The notes beneath the pieces were generated by a model, which saw nothing but the letters and a program-made list of their open reading frames with translations, had not been told where the DNA came from and made no database searches. This document shows, one piece after another, positions 1 to 12,176 of a stretch of DNA of 64,000 nucleotides; positions within the stretch are counted from its first letter, which is position 1; each line of letters begins with the position of its first letter. Origin of the DNA: Closterium sp. NIES-65 (Eukaryota; Streptophyta; Zygnematophyceae; Desmidiales; Closteriaceae); assembly GCA_948144175.1 (NCBI GenBank), contig CANXME010002160.1, positions 1,497,501 through 1,561,500 of the forward strand, read 5' to 3'. The position numbers and the translations under genes are program-made.

Positions 1-49
1 TGTCATCTTCCTCGTCGTCACCAACACCACGATCTCCCTCAGCCTCTTC

Positions 50-3000
50 ATCTAGGTTTTGTTGGGTTGGCCTCGTCTCTTGCCTCTTCCCCCCTCCCCC
101 TCCGCCCCCTCTCCGCCTCCTGTCTGGCTATGTTGCATGTGTTGAACAGCTTCCGCTTCTTGTAGTTGCGCCAGATCTCCACTATCTTGTCCCATTAGGC
201 TCGTAACGGGGCAGCGACATGCACATCAAGTCGCTGAGCCAAGCATCCTTGAGGCTGCCTCATTGCCAGGACTTGATAATGTTCTGCCGCAAGAAGCCAC
301 GCTCGCATGTTCCTGCCAGTCCTGCCGTTGAGCAAAGTTGCTCAATTGTGCTCAACGACAACACAGCCACCGCCACCCACAACCACACCAGGTTCGGGTA
401 GTGTTCCTGCCAGTCCGTGGTCTTGAGCATGGCGGTAAGGCCCGTGCGGAACCCGCGCTCACCCTTCGGTGCACGTGCAAGGACCGGATTGACAGCCGCA
501 CTTCCTTGACTGCTCTCTTCTTGTCGACCCCTGCAGTAAGAAAGTACAAGCATAGACAGAAACACCGCAGTGAAGTTAATGAAATATGACATGAAACAAT
601 ACACATTCGAGATGCATCAAGCAACACAAAAGGGAATGGGCTCATCAGGTACGATTTCCTCACACTCTTCAGCCCAAAAGAGTATGATCAGAGACTCAAG
701 ATACTCTTGACACTTTGCCTGGCGCTCGTGCCTGCCATGCGGCCAAGAATCGGGAGTGAACAAAGCCACGCCCGTCAGCTTGTCAAGATCGCCCAATCAA
801 TCCTCGAGATTGGCCGCAATGAGCTCTGCAAACTCGGTGCAGATGTCCAGACATGCGTTGTGGAGTCTAGACGTGCAGAAGCCTTGGAATGAGTCAGCCG
901 CCAAACTCGTCCCCACAGTCAACGTAACGGGCCTCCAGATATCCCGTTGTATATCGAATCTACGCATGAACAGCAGTCAGATCGGGTGGGGGAGGATACA
1001 AAACAGATGCAACAGAGGAGATGTAAGACTGAACAAAGTACAATCAACACGGTACATAGACATAGACAATGGGGCTGCGAGTCATGACAGCACAAACACA
1101 CCTGTCGTCACTGGAACGTTCTACTCAGGACGTTTATCTGGTCAAGGACGCCGGAAAGGAAGAGCAGGAGAAAGTGGAACCTGTATGACGTCACCATGGC
1201 GTAAAGCTTCTCATTCCACTCCTTCAGCATCATGATGACGGCGGGTAGGACCGCCACAAACCTGGCAATGGCATCACCACTTGTTAGCCTCTGCACTAAA
1301 TGAATCCCTTGCAGCTCCAGGAAAGTTGAGGTGAAAACCTCATGAAGCGCTGATGCCATGGACCCGAACGGCTGAGGTGCTCTACGATTGCACGGATGGT
1401 GGTATCAATCATATCGAAGACAAGCAGGCTCTCTGCTGCATCCTTAGCAGCAAGGGCCTCCCTGCAAACAGACACGATAACATTGTGTGTTATAATATCG
1501 ATAACACAAGACAACAATGCAGAGAATGACATCGAGTGACCGGTGTGCAATACAGTGACATGAGACGAGGTGAGGTATGCGAAGCTGCAACTGTGCCACC
1601 AAGCCCGAATTCGATCCCATCATGACGGAAGCCCCGTCCGTGCTGATGCCCACGATGCGCCGAAGGTTAACGTCACACGCCTGCAAGTGGCACAGCAGCA
1701 ACTACAACAACGAAGCTGCATCCGCCTTCTCGACCGTCAGCAGTGCCATGAACTCGGTGACAAGGCATGCGTCGCGGATGAATGAGACAAATAAGTTAAG
1801 GTGTTTGCCTCTGCAACGGTCGGTGCTCTCGTCGCACGATATGCCGATGTAGGGACTGGCCAGAATCTTCTCAAGCTGAGTTGTCTGCATTCATGTTGCT
1901 ATAGAGTTTGTCAGCTCCCCAAATCCGTACGTGACATGTGAGCAAGATGATATAGTTTAGATCTTAATCTTAAAACCCGATAGATTGGCACCAAATTATC
2001 CAAATAAACTTACATAGTGTAATAGGTCTCGTAACCCTTCGTCGGAAATCCTGCGACTCCTTTCTCAAACAGGTAACAAACCAATCTCACCCACAGCTCC
2101 ATACATGCGTCTTACCTGCCTACGAAGAGGAGAGCGTCCAACAGCGCCACGACCCGGACCTTCTCGCTGTCCTGCGCGAGCAGATGCTCGCCAATCCGCC
2201 CCTGCCTCGTCGCTCCAACGAGCTGATCCTACCGTTGTATCACGAGCTTATGCTTGTTGGTGGTAGCGTGCCTGCTTCTGTACGACAACCACTCCTTTTC
2301 TGCCCTTCCAGGCCTTGCAACGCAGTCTTGCATGTTCCAGGCACACCGAACACTTAAAAGCAGTGTGACTCGTTGAAGTTTTCACAAGTTGCGACAAGGC
2401 AAATTGACCTTGCCACAGAGGCTTAAACCTATCAAGAGCAACGGCGGAAAGCTCCTCAGCAGAAGCAGATGGCTGGTTTGAGGCTGCAAATTTTGAGTAC
2501 GGGTGGTAGCGGAACACCGGTGGGCACCGTCGGTGGTGCTCTTGAAGGGCGAAGGAAGTTCAGCTTTGACTGCACGAGGCGAGTAGCCGGGGATGCCAAT
2601 GGGGCTGCCCGAGGGTGAGATGCCGGTGGAACTGGCCAAGAAGCTGGGGACGCCACGTCGAGAACCGGTAGATGGGACAGGCAGGGATTCCGGAGCCGCC
2701 TTTGCAGGAGAAGGTGGTTGAGACGGCGGAGGAACCAATTGAGAAGTCTGGGACGCCGCTGCTGGTGTTGACGGGGGAAATCTTTACCGTCACCGGTACA
2801 GATTCCTTCAGATTCGTGGGTGGCGTTGTTCTTTCTGTGACTGGGCCTCCAATCGAATCTGGTGGGGGGGAAGTTTCCAGGGAAAGGTGAGATTGAAGCT
2901 GCGATAGGATTTTTTCTATGCGGTTGAATGGTGGCTTTAAATAGCGAACAAAGCAACAGGTCTAGACCCGTGCGTGCTATCTCGACCTCGATGTCGTCAG

Positions 3001-3052
3001 GCTTGTCAGCAAGCTCGTCAGGGGCAGCATCACCATCGGTGTGTCTAGCCAT
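50..3052 (-). pseudogene. hAT-transposase-like gene (ZNF862/KIAA1586-like), decayed
   Basis: Read on the minus strand, this resembles the family of zinc-finger proteins that keep a hAT-type transposase body. An N-terminal part from about 3052 carries Ser/Pro-rich sequence and then a segment with FKCSVCLEH near 2350, which looks like a degenerate zinc finger. The body contains YIGISCDESTD (about 1850) and GISTDGASVMMGSNSGLV (about 1650), followed by CHCIAHRSLD, all typical of hAT RNase-H-like folds. A further block near 1110-1330 reads SGDAIARFVAVLPAVI. The C-terminal dimerisation region reads YPNLVWLWVAVAVLSLST (about 400) and continues to KSWQ-GSLKDAWLSDLMCMSL. Coding is split over several exons; donor-like GTAAGA is visible near 2113. 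In-frame stops lie at 1702-1704 (TAG), 797-799 (TGA) and 260-262 (TGA), and a one-base frameshift lies near 195. It is probably a dead transposon copy or a decayed domesticated gene. Exon limits are approximate. Confidence 0.7.
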
Positions 3053-3728
3053 GGCGGCAGTAAGGACGAGAGGACAACGCCGGAGAGGAGAGAGTCAGCA
3101 GAGAAAACTGATAGAATCAAGCACAACTAACACACACCAAGAATGGGGTGGAGATTCGAGAAGATGGGGAAGGGAGGGACAACACAACTCGTTGGTGATT
3201 GGTTGAAAGCACAAACCCCACCATGCAGGCGTGGATGGTCCCCGATGGGCCATCCACGAAAACGAATGTGCCCCTGTTTTCGGCACAATTCCACAGCGTC
3301 ACGGTCTACAACCGTGATGCAACGGAATCTTGCCAGTCCTGGCCATGTGATTGGGCATGGGGTGTGATTACCCGAAACTGCCCAATCACTCGCAAGCTTG
3401 ACAGATGATGGCGACAACACATCAAGTCAGGTGTGTGTGTAGGTACAGTAAAGATTCCGTTTCCCGTGATTGACAATGACGGCGGAAATTTCGGGAGTTT
3501 TTTTGTTTTTTTATTTTTATTTTCCAGATCCACTGAATCTAGGCATTTTGCAAACAGAGATGGCCCTTATACTATCTGATTCAAATTAGGGTTCTCTCGG
3601 CAAAAGACGCTGAAAGTTCAGGCCTAGTACATGAAAGTTAGCTGAAAGATCAGCGTAAACAAAAATAACACAAAACAAAACCTTTCTCACCAGTGTTGGG
3701 TCCTAAAAACACCCTGCTACCTTTCTCG
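3053..3728. other. Gap without a gene; possible hAT-MITE remnant at 3540-3700
   Basis: No convincing coding sequence was found. The stretch 3635-3700 contains cgctgaaagttcag and further GCTGA/TCAGC motifs. That 14-mer also occurs inside the short hAT-type element at 17538-18227, so a decayed relative may lie here. No ends or target duplication could be found. Confidence 0.3.
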
Positions 3729-3769
3729 CTCGCTACTCCTCCCCCTCTACTACTGCCCTAGGCCGTCTC

Positions 3770-4426
3770 ATGCTGCCATATGTTTTTCCTGAAGTGTCAT
3801 ACTTCCACACCCTCGCTGATCTCATCACCCACCTTCGCTCTGCTCTCAAGCTGGCCTTTCTAATTGCGAAACCACCCCCTATGTACATCACTGTTTACAT
3901 CCTTGTCACTCACCTCCCTGACTCCCTCCGCGCCGTTAGGGGTCACTTCCTTGCCCTTGACCCCTCCGAGCTCACCGTGGACTTGCTAGAGAAGCATCTC
4001 CTCAAGGCTGAGACCAGTGCCATTGCTGTGGTTACCTCTCGTGGTACTCCCCGCTCTCCCTTATTTGAGGGGTCCTCCCTTCTTGCACCCTCTGTTGCCT
4101 TTGCTGCTGCTGTTGACTTCCTTCGTGCTGAGGAGGTTGGTGCTTCGTCTGCTCCTAGTGGGAGGCGCCACAGTAGCAAGGGCAAGGGGGGTAAGGGTCG
4201 TGAGGGTGGCGCTGCAAGGGGTGGTGGCAGTTGTGGTGGCGGGGGTGGAGGCGGTGGTGGCGGCAGTGGAGGTGGCGGGGGTGGTGGAGGCGGTGGGGTG
4301 GGCGGAGGAGGCTCGGGTGGCGGTCGGGGTGGAGCTGCTAAGGGTGGAGGCTCTGGAACGACGAGTGGGGGTGCAGATCGTGAAGGCGGAGGCTCTGCGG
4401 GAGGACAGCAGCAGCAGCCACGCTAG
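3770..4426 (+). pseudogene. gag: Copia A gag, C-terminal part with Gly-rich tail
   Basis: The 218 codons include MLPYVFPE, LITHLRSALK and MYITVYILVTHLPDSL, matching the gag of copy D (LITHLRTSDSRYRAALRAEF, MYITLYYRVTQL). They continue through LTVDLLEKHLLKAET into a long Gly-rich run (about residues 140-218), an RNA-binding-type tail. In another frame downstream, a knuckle-like motif CGKFGHTEYRC lies near 4540-4575. The N-terminal third of gag is missing, because the element is 5'-truncated just upstream. The start Met is only the first Met in the truncated frame, not the original start. Confidence 0.75.
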
Positions 4427-4642
4427 CATGAGACACTCACGCCCCAGCAGCTTCGTAAGTGGGCTGTCCAACGTGGCTCCTCGGGGGGTAGTGGTCGTTG
4501 CCCGTACGTCAGGCGCACGGGTCCCCGGGCTGGTGACCCCTGCGGGAAGTTTGGACACACTGAGTATCGTTGCCTCTTCTGTCTCGAGGATGCGTGACGC
4601 ACTGAGTACAGTGACGACATTGAGATCCCCAATTGCTTATGA

Positions 4643-5011
4643 TTGCTCCAGAAGGGGGTTGATGTGTTTGCTCTAGATTTTGACAAGATCAATGCTGCCC
4701 TGTATGCAATGTATGCTGGCTCTGCTAGTGCTGACGGTGGTTTCTACTCGTGTGTGCCTCTCGATCCTGGTATAGAGGTTGCTGCTCTAAGTGCTAATGA
4801 GTCTGCTGCCACAGGTGCTACTCTTACTAAGGCCCTGCACACCTTCACACTTGACTTAGGCATGTCACGAAGTTTCTTCCGAGACAACTCCACAGTCACA
4901 CTGCTTACTGCACATGTCCCAGTCTCTCTGAAAGACTCCTCTATGGGCCCTGTCATTGCACGTGCCTCCACTGTTCTCCCGTGTCCGGCAGTCCCCTCTG
5001 GCTCCCTGTGA
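4643..5011 (+). pseudogene. Copia A protease region
   Basis: This 122-codon frame contains ALHTFTLDLGMSRSFFRD, which aligns with FTLDSGASRSFFRD of copy D. The retroviral-type aspartic protease motif DSGA has become DLGM: the Asp is kept but the Ser and Ala are lost. The flanking LPCPAVPSGSL is also conserved with copies B and D. The frame ends early at TGA 5009-5011, just before the segment that reads 'GLYLPSF' in copy D. Confidence 0.75.
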
Positions 5012-5766
5012 GGTCTCTACCTCCCCTCATTTTCTTCGAAGTTGGTGATTAACGCTGTCCTCCAGGACGAGTTGGTCACTACCGCTATTCCTTGAGGTGA
5101 GCGTGCGGAGATCTGTACGTGCGCTTACACGGGCTGCAAACTTGCCACGTTCACACAGAGGCCTGTTTACACTGACCACTGCGTCTGCAAAATGAGTGCT
5201 TCAGGTCAGGTGGCTGCGTCTTGCTCGTGTCGACTTCTCACGCCGTCTTGTCACCCCTCCATGCCGCGTCTGCAAAGCATCCACTCTCGTCTCCTTATCT
5301 CTAGCCTCCCCAGGTTCGTGCCCCCCCTCCCACACTTGGTTGCACCGCCGTGCCTTCCCTGCGTCGAGGGGCGGTAGCGCGCCGCTCCACACTCCTCGTT
5401 TCCTCCGACCACTGCTCCTCTGCCGACTTAACACATGGACGTGTGGGGCCTCGTTTGCGTCAGTGGACTTGACCATGAGCGCTTTTTTTTGCTGGTTGTT
5501 GATAACTACACGCACTACACCACGTTCTTCCCTTAGTAGAGCAAGAAAGATGTTCTTAGTGTCTTAATCCAATGAATCCTTTTTGTCCATCCTCAGCTCA
5601 ACGCATGGCTCCGGCAGGACCTTCTGGTCCTGCGATTGCACTCTGACGGAGGCAGTGAGATTTCCTCCCGCCTCCTAGAGGATTTTTGTCACGCTGAGGC
5701 ATCGTCCAGTCGTTTACGCTTCCGACCATTCCATAGAACAATGGGATTGCAGAGCGTCGCATCGGC

Positions 5767-7743
5767 TTGATCATGGAGGTTGCTCGCACCTCCATGATCA
5801 GCTCAACCTCTGGCCCCATGTCTTTGTGCCAGAGACCTCGCCTACACTGCGTTGGACGGGGAAGATGGGAGATGCGTCGGCGTTTTAGGTCTGGGGCTCA
5901 CTTTCCCTCTTCCGCGATCCTACTGCGGGCAAGCTCTCTCCTCACAATCTTCTCTTCGTCTTCCTTCACTCTCCCACTGATGCCCCGCCCTGACAATTTT
6001 ACCACCCTCGCCCCGTCTTGTCCTCATAGGACGTCACCTTTGACGAGTCGGTTTGCTTTTACCGCCTTCACCCCCACACCACTTCCCCCGTCCCCCCCGC
6101 CGCCTCTCTTCCTAGTTCCAGGTCCTCCCCCGGTAGACCCTCTCCCACCACAGGGTCCTTCTCCCTCAGGTGTGTCTCAGGTTGACCCACCCCCCTTGGT
6201 TGAGCCTTTGGAGGTCTCCTCCGACACCTCTGGCCAAGTTGAGGGGGGTGACGCTGCTGCTGATGACACGGCGGCCACTCGCCACTCACCTCACTTAAAG
6301 ACCCCTCCTGGCTTTCCACCTCTGCCGTCTTCACCACCTCTTCAGCCTGTTGCTGTCGACTCTGGTGCTGCTGGGGGTGGTGATACTACAGGTGCGGACT
6401 CTGGGGGTGGCAAGAGTGAAGGTGCGGACTTTGGAGGTGCTGGTTCTAGGGGTGGTGGTTCTGGGGGTGCTGAGTCTGGGGATGTTGGTTCTCAAGGCAC
6501 TGAGCATCCTTGTGGTGGTGGAGTCATCGGTGCTTCCGCTGGAGGCTCTAAGGGTAGCCCGCAGCAACAGTTTTGTCGGCAAGAGGTGCTCTTGCCACAT
6601 CACCTTCGCGAGTGGGTTACTCGGCAGTTCTGCGCTGGAGGCACTAGTACTGGAGCCGCTGGGGCTGACGGTGCTGGTGACACTGGTGCTGGAGGCGATG
6701 GAGCTGGTGGTACTGGAGGTGCTGGAGGCGCTGAGGCTGGAGGTGGAGGCACGGGAGCTGTCGGTACTGGTGCTGGAGGTACTGGAGGTGCTAAAACTGG
6801 AGGTGCTGATGGAGTGAAAGGTGCTAACGGAACCGGACCTGGAGGTACTAGAGGTGCTAGTATTGGAGGTGTTGGTGGAGCTGGAGGTGTTGGAGGTACT
6901 GGAGATGGAGGTGCTGGAGGTACTAGAGCAGGAGGTTCTGGCATTGCGGCTACTGCACCGCAGCGAGCATTCTTTTTGTCGCAGCAGCGGTCGTCACTCA
7001 GACCACCTTGCACGGCGCTGTGCCAGGTTCTTAGTCTTCCTTCTTCTACTGGCCTTACTCCTCCTTTACTGTGTCCACCGCCTGACCCGTCTCAGACACA
7101 GCTATCGCAAGACTCCCCACTGCCTGCTCCTTCTCCTTACACTGCACAGTTGGAATCCCTCACAGTGCGTTGTGAGCCCGCGTCTTGTCCTACCTCGATT
7201 GTTTGCATCGTTTGTCATGCTCATCGTGTTCCTCGTCCTCGTTCTCCATCAGACCCCGGCACTCACACTATGACACTTCGTCCTTCCTCTATTCCACGGC
7301 GTGTTTCTCTACCGTCTCATCTTCAGCCCTCTCTTCCTGACGCTCCTGACCCTGAGTCTGACCTTGCTTGTGCTACTAGTCCTACTGTTACGCGTTTCAT
7401 GGCCACCCTCGTCACCGACCCTTCCTTTGAGTCTGTTGCTGCGTCCGCCGTAGTCACTGAGCTTTGCTACACGTCGTCTAGACTACTGGATCTGAGTCTG
7501 ACTGTCCTCCGTCCGTCGGGGGTGAGCTTGCCCTTGGCAGTGACGTCCTTAAAGACAGGCAGTTTGAGCTCGAGTTCCTTGCGGCTGCTGTACCTCATCT
7601 CACTTCCATGCTGCTTTGCCCTGAGGAAGACCCGGATGCTCACGACTTCCCCACCCCGCGCTCTTACGCAGAGGCGATCACAAGTGAGTACTCCTCTCAG
7701 TGGCAGACAGCCATGGATGCAGAGATTGCTTCCTAGAAATTGA
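5767..7743 (+). pseudogene. Copia A integrase tail, Gly/Ala spacer and start of reverse transcriptase region
   Basis: This is a 658-codon open frame. Its first part is out of frame relative to integrase in copy D. From about residue 160 it is rich in Gly, Ala, Ser and Thr, with GGA/GGT-coded repeats such as [15 protein letters not shown] at about residues 300-400. It then holds SLPSS, PAPSPYT and SDLACATSPTVTRFMATL, which match the region between integrase and reverse transcriptase in copy D. The Gly-rich part is low complexity, so the long frame by itself is weak evidence for translation. Confidence 0.6.
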
Positions 7744-8629
7744 CAGGCACCTACCTCGACGTAGTTCCCCCTCCTGGGGCGAACATAGTCGATGGCATAT
7801 GGAATTTCCTAGTGAAGCGACCGCCAGGTTATCCGCCTGTATTCAAGGCGCGTTATATTGCACGAGGCTTCAGTTAGCAACAAGGGGTCGACTTCTTCCA
7901 TACCTTCTCCCCCTCCCCGAAGATGACCACTCTTCGGGTGTTATTGCAAGTTGCAGCATAGCGTGACTACGAGCTCCACTCACTTGACTTCCGCACAACT
8001 TGCAGGGCAGCCTTCACGAGAAGATCTGGCTACGTTGCCCACCTGGCTGTACTGGGTCATTTCCAGAAGGTACCCAATGGAGCATCCGGCGACCAGTCTA
8101 CGGTCTCCGTCAGGCGCCCCGCGAGTGGCATGAGACGCTGCGGACTACACTTGTGGCTCTTGGGTTTGCTCCTTCGACTGCTGACCTGTCTCTGTTTCTG
8201 CTCACCGACTCTTCTCTGCCACCGTTCTATATCCTTGCGTACATCGACAACTTGGTCTTTGCTACAGCTGACACCGAGGCATTGGCCCTTGTGAAGGTGG
8301 TGCCGCAGAAGAGACATACCTGCACTGACCTTGGTGAGCTACGCAGCTATCTTGGCCTGCAAATCACCTGGGACGAAGCATGGCGCACCATCACTTTGAC
8401 TCAGTCACACATGGTGCACCATCCACAATCCACCCGTCTGCCTACGGGCCACTCGCCAAAATCCACCCCTTTGGCGCTTCGGCTTCAAGTTCACCTCGCC
8501 ACAATCCACCCCTGTGCCTACGGGCCACTCTCTCTGAGCTCCATCTTCGGACGAGTGCGTAGAGCCAAATGGTCAGTATCCAGAGCTTGTGGGCTGCCGC
8601 ATGTACCTAATCACCTGCACTCGACCTGA
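7700..8629 (+). pseudogene. Copia A reverse transcriptase, inactive
   Basis: Recognisable blocks are VYGLRQAPREWHETL, LGFAPSTADLSLFL, YIDNLVFATADTEAL and LRSYLGLQIT. All belong to the RVT_2 reverse transcriptase of copia elements. The catalytic YVDD is YIDN. A TAG at 7875-7877 replaces the first Gln of the FSQQQG block seen as CAG in copy C. Frame changes occur near 7740 and 7960. Confidence 0.85.
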
Positions 8630-8904
8630 CCTCACGTACCCCTCCAGCATCTTGGCGCGCTACGTTGCAACCGGAAAACACTGACCAGAGCACTGGCGGG
8701 CTGCTAGGAGGGTGCTGCGTTACTTGTGCAATACATCGGGCATGAGGCTCGTGCTTGGAGAGCGTGGTCAGTTGTACTCACTGGACACTCAGACACTTCT
8801 TGGGCAGACAACCAGACGACTCAGCGGTCGTCACAGGGTTACACCTTAAGCCTTCGCTCCTTTCAGTTTCCTAGAGGTCTACTCACTCGTCTTCTGTTCT
8901 AAGC

Positions 8905-9235
8905 TCCAGTTGTGAGGCTGAGATCTACGCGGGGGCCATGGCTGCACAGGATTTATGTTGGTTGACCTACCTGCTGACCGACTTGGGAGAGTGGCCTCGC
9001 TCTCCTCCAGTCATGTATGTCGACAACAAGGCTATGCTTGCCTTGTGTTAGGAGCAAAGACTGGAGCACAGAACGAAGCATATCGCTCTGCGTTGCTTCC
9101 TCGCACGAGATTTGCAGCAGCGTGGTCAGCTTCCCCTTGCTTACGTGGCCTCACAGACTAACACAGCTAATATTTTCACCAAGACAATTCTGTCTAGTGA
9201 TCATCAGCGTTTCTACACTGCTCTAGGCCTTATAC
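8905..9235 (+). pseudogene. Copia A RNase H, C-terminal end
   Basis: Reading from about 8915, the sequence gives AEIYAGAMAAQDLCWLTYLL, then VMYVDNKAMLALC, a TAG near 9049, then EQRLEHRTKHIALRCFLA and AYVASQTNTANIFTK. These match the RNase H domain of copy D. The TAG replaces the Arg of CREQRLEH. The match stops around 9250, before the 3' UTR and LTR seen in copies B and D. Confidence 0.8.
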
Positions 9236-9250
9236 CGACTCCTATGCATA

Positions 9251-10675
9251 TTCATTTTGCAAAAGTATGTACTATCTAAATAGGGGATATTAATGGGCAT
9301 GTGCAAGGTTAAGGGCACATTTTGGTCGCAACATGTGTAGAAATATAGTGTCATAAACGTATTTGTGACTCATTGTGATACTCTGAAACAATAATTGTGG
9401 TTGATTGTGATGATCCGAAATCAAGAAGTGAACCACTCTTAGTAAGATATCTGGCATCTCGTGACATTCCATGGTTCAGAGTATAACACTAGAACAATTA
9501 TGGTTTCTGGTGATTACAGTTAATAATGAATACTGGTTTTGGATTACCAAAATTAGTCACGAATACAGGTTTTGAAGTCTTAAAATTAGTCTAAAATATG
9601 TTTGTGACACTTTCTTTCAGCACATGGCACGTCTAGAATGTACCCTAAATTGTTGTAAGTTGTGTGAAGCATGGGTACTGAGATAACCGTGATATGGTTT
9701 TAAAACAAAAAACATGTTCTCAAAATTTATGGAAACTAATCAAGACATTATAACATACATGTATGCAATATTCCTATTGTCGTGCACATACATAATGACA
9801 AGGTGGAAGACTTTCGTTGCCTTGCCATATTTTAACCCTAAAATTTCTGGGTTATTGCAAAATTGTAGATATGATTGGATTTTGGGCATCCTAAACCCCT
9901 GAAGCATTTACATTTTTTTTTTTTTGCACTACCTGTCCTCTGACACGTAGCTGCCAAGGTCAGAACTACCCTTAACAGAAGGAGGACATGCAGGAAAGAA
10001 GAACAATAGTGAAGCGCGGTCAAGGCGACGGGTGGAGGCAAATTCAATGACAGCGACGACTAGAATAGAGAGGGATGGATGAGGAGCAGTGGGGTCGGTA
10101 TTGAGAAAGGAAATAACAAGGGAGACCATTGGGCGTGCGGCCCGGAGAAAGTCAAAGAACGGAGGAGAGGAGACATCAAGGGGGTGACTCAAATTAGGCG
10201 ACTGGAAAACTAAGGGTGGCAGAGCACGAGAGACGCAATAACGGATAAGCATATACTGGTATTTGATAATGGATTATAAGTTTAGGGGAGAGAACCATGG
10301 CGAGAGTAACAAAAGTAAGGAGGGTTCTGGCCAAGGAGGGTTGAGAATAAATAGCTTCACTATGGAGCGAAGTGTGCGTAATGTTGTGTCAAAATTTCTT
10401 TGTGGAAATGATAGACTATTTAAAAATAGGGGTTTAAGAAGGAACGTCGAGAGGATAGATGTACCCTTTACTATGCAACTCACTACAGCCTAACAAAGTC
10501 AAAACATATGTTATTATATTTTGAGACACCTCCACACGCTAAATGAGGGGCATCCGAACGAGCAAGACAGACACAAGGTCACAAGACCAGTCAAAAAAAG
10601 CAATCAAGCAAGGGATGCAAAGGTGGCACAAGTAGCTAGGCTCTCAAAGAGACGACCATAAGGGTAGTCCAACAG
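9251..10675. other. Non-coding gap, AT-rich then purine-rich
   Basis: From 9250 to about 9910 the sequence is AT-rich with no supported gene. From about 9960 to 10330 the plus strand is purine-rich with many GGA and GAGA steps. An open frame of 107 codons on the minus strand (9929-10252) has no recognisable motif and is probably chance. No repeat ends were found. Confidence 0.5.
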
Positions 10676-11515
10676 TACACACACACACACACACACACTC
10701 ACACACACACATACAAACACACACACACAGACATACACATACACACCCACACACACACACACCTCCCCCCCCACACACACACACGCGCACGCACACACAC
10801 ACAGAGACGCACACACGCACACACAGATACACACACCCCCCACACACACACACACACGTATGCACACGCACACACGCAAGCATGCACACACGCACTCACG
10901 CACACACAAACACACCCCCCACACACACATACACACACACACCTACTCACCCACACATACATACACAGACACACACAAACACACATAGATATACACAGAT
11001 ACATACACAGACACACATACAGACACACACACAGACACACACACACATACACAGACACACACATACACACACACACCCACACACACACCTACACACACCC
11101 ACACACACCCACACACACACACACCTACACACACCCACACACACACACACCCACACACCCCCCCCCCTGCACACACATATAGAGACACACACAAACATAC
11201 ACACAGACACACAGACACGCGCACAGACGCACACACACGCACGCACGCAGACGCACACACACACACACACGCATACACGCACACACGCACACACGCACAC
11301 ACGCACACGCGCACACGCACGCACGTCACACGCACGCACGCGCACCCGCGCACACACGCGCACACGCGCACACCCGCACGCACGCACGCATGCACGCACA
11401 CACGCACACACACACACACTCACAGACGCACACACGCACACACACATACGCACACACACACACACGCACACACCCACACACGCACACACACACACGCACA
11501 CACACACAGAGATAG
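10676..11515. repeat. Imperfect (CA)n microsatellite with CG-rich and CCCC interruptions
   Basis: About 840 bp are almost entirely CA dinucleotides on the plus strand, broken by CGCA, TACA, GACA and short C runs (for example near 10765, 10830, 10915 and 11160). The stretch 11215-11400 is rich in CGCACG, an alternating purine-pyrimidine pattern. All long open frames here (Cys/Val-rich or His/Thr-rich) are products of the dinucleotide repeat. Confidence 0.95.
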
Positions 11516-11559
11516 ACAGATCTATACATATGGCAAAAGGTGCAGAGCAAGAAACAAGA

Positions 11560-11985
11560 GACAACCCTACAACAAGTAAGTGCTTGTCTGAAGAGGGCCA
11601 AGTTGTGAACAGAACCGTTGGTGGTCACCAGGCGAGAGGGCCTTGGTGAAGATGTCTACAGTGTTGGTTGTTGAGGCTACAGACACCAAGCGTGCCTTGC
11701 AGCTCTCGCAACAGGAAGTACCGCGGACCTATATGCTTCTGACTGCTCTCTAGTCGAGGCTCTCGACATAGGAGGATCATGGCCTTAGGTCGATGCAAAG
11801 CTAGACCACTCACCTAGGTTAGTGAGTAGGAAGGTCAATCAACAAAGCTCATGAGCATCCATAGCAGTGGCGTAGATCTCGGCCTCATCATCGGAAGAAG
11901 CCACAGACAGTAACCGAGTCCAACTCGACCTGCACGATACAGCTCCAGAGCCCAAGCTGAAGCGATATTCCTAATAGCCCAACAT
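11560..11985 (-). pseudogene. Copia fragment E: RNase H on the minus strand
   Basis: On the minus strand the sequence reads DDEAEIYATAMDAHELC (about 11920-11860), then AMILLCREPRLE and RYFLLREL (11780-11700), then [12 protein letters not shown] (about 11645-11605). This matches the RNase H end of copia copies A, B and D. It is oriented opposite to copy B and ends next to the 5' end of copy B, so the two meet head-on. Only the C-terminal part is present, with frame damage in the NTADIFTK region. Confidence 0.75.
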
Positions 11986-12176
11986 GTCTTCAAGTACTCG
12001 GCGTAGGACAATCGTAACCCACGGTAAGTTGCAGTTCGCTACTAGTACCGTCGCCGCACGGGCCGCCCTGGAGAGGTCTGCGGTAGGCTGGGATACACTT
12101 AGGCGGCTTTAACCACCTGGACGACGCCTTTCGCACGGCGTTTGGTGAGCAGACTAAGAGTGCTGTCTGATTAGGA

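Larger units (their letters stand above)
3729..9250 (+). mobile_element. Ty1/copia retrotransposon copy A, truncated at both ends, degenerate
   Basis: The order of parts is gag (3.73-4.6 kb), protease (4.85 kb), integrase (5.2-6.1 kb), a Gly/Ala-rich spacer (6.35-6.96 kb), reverse transcriptase (7.7-8.6 kb) and RNase H (8.9-9.23 kb). This order, with integrase before reverse transcriptase, defines Ty1/copia. Homology to copy D begins abruptly within gag at cgctactcctcc (about 3731), and neither LTR is present. The reading frame is broken many times. The protease active site is DLGM instead of DSGA. The reverse transcriptase YVDD box reads YIDN (8240-8251), so the second catalytic Asp is lost. 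An internal partial duplication of a 'ccacaatccacccgtctgcc'-type segment lies at 8415-8545. It cannot be autonomous. Confidence 0.9.

Noticed and set aside
9929-10252. 107-codon minus-strand frame
   Set aside because: No motif, no start context or neighbours supporting it, and biased purine-rich composition.
10604-11628. Long Cys/Val- and His/Thr-rich frames over the CA repeat
   Set aside because: Every frame of a (CA)n tract is open. No gene signal exists beyond composition.
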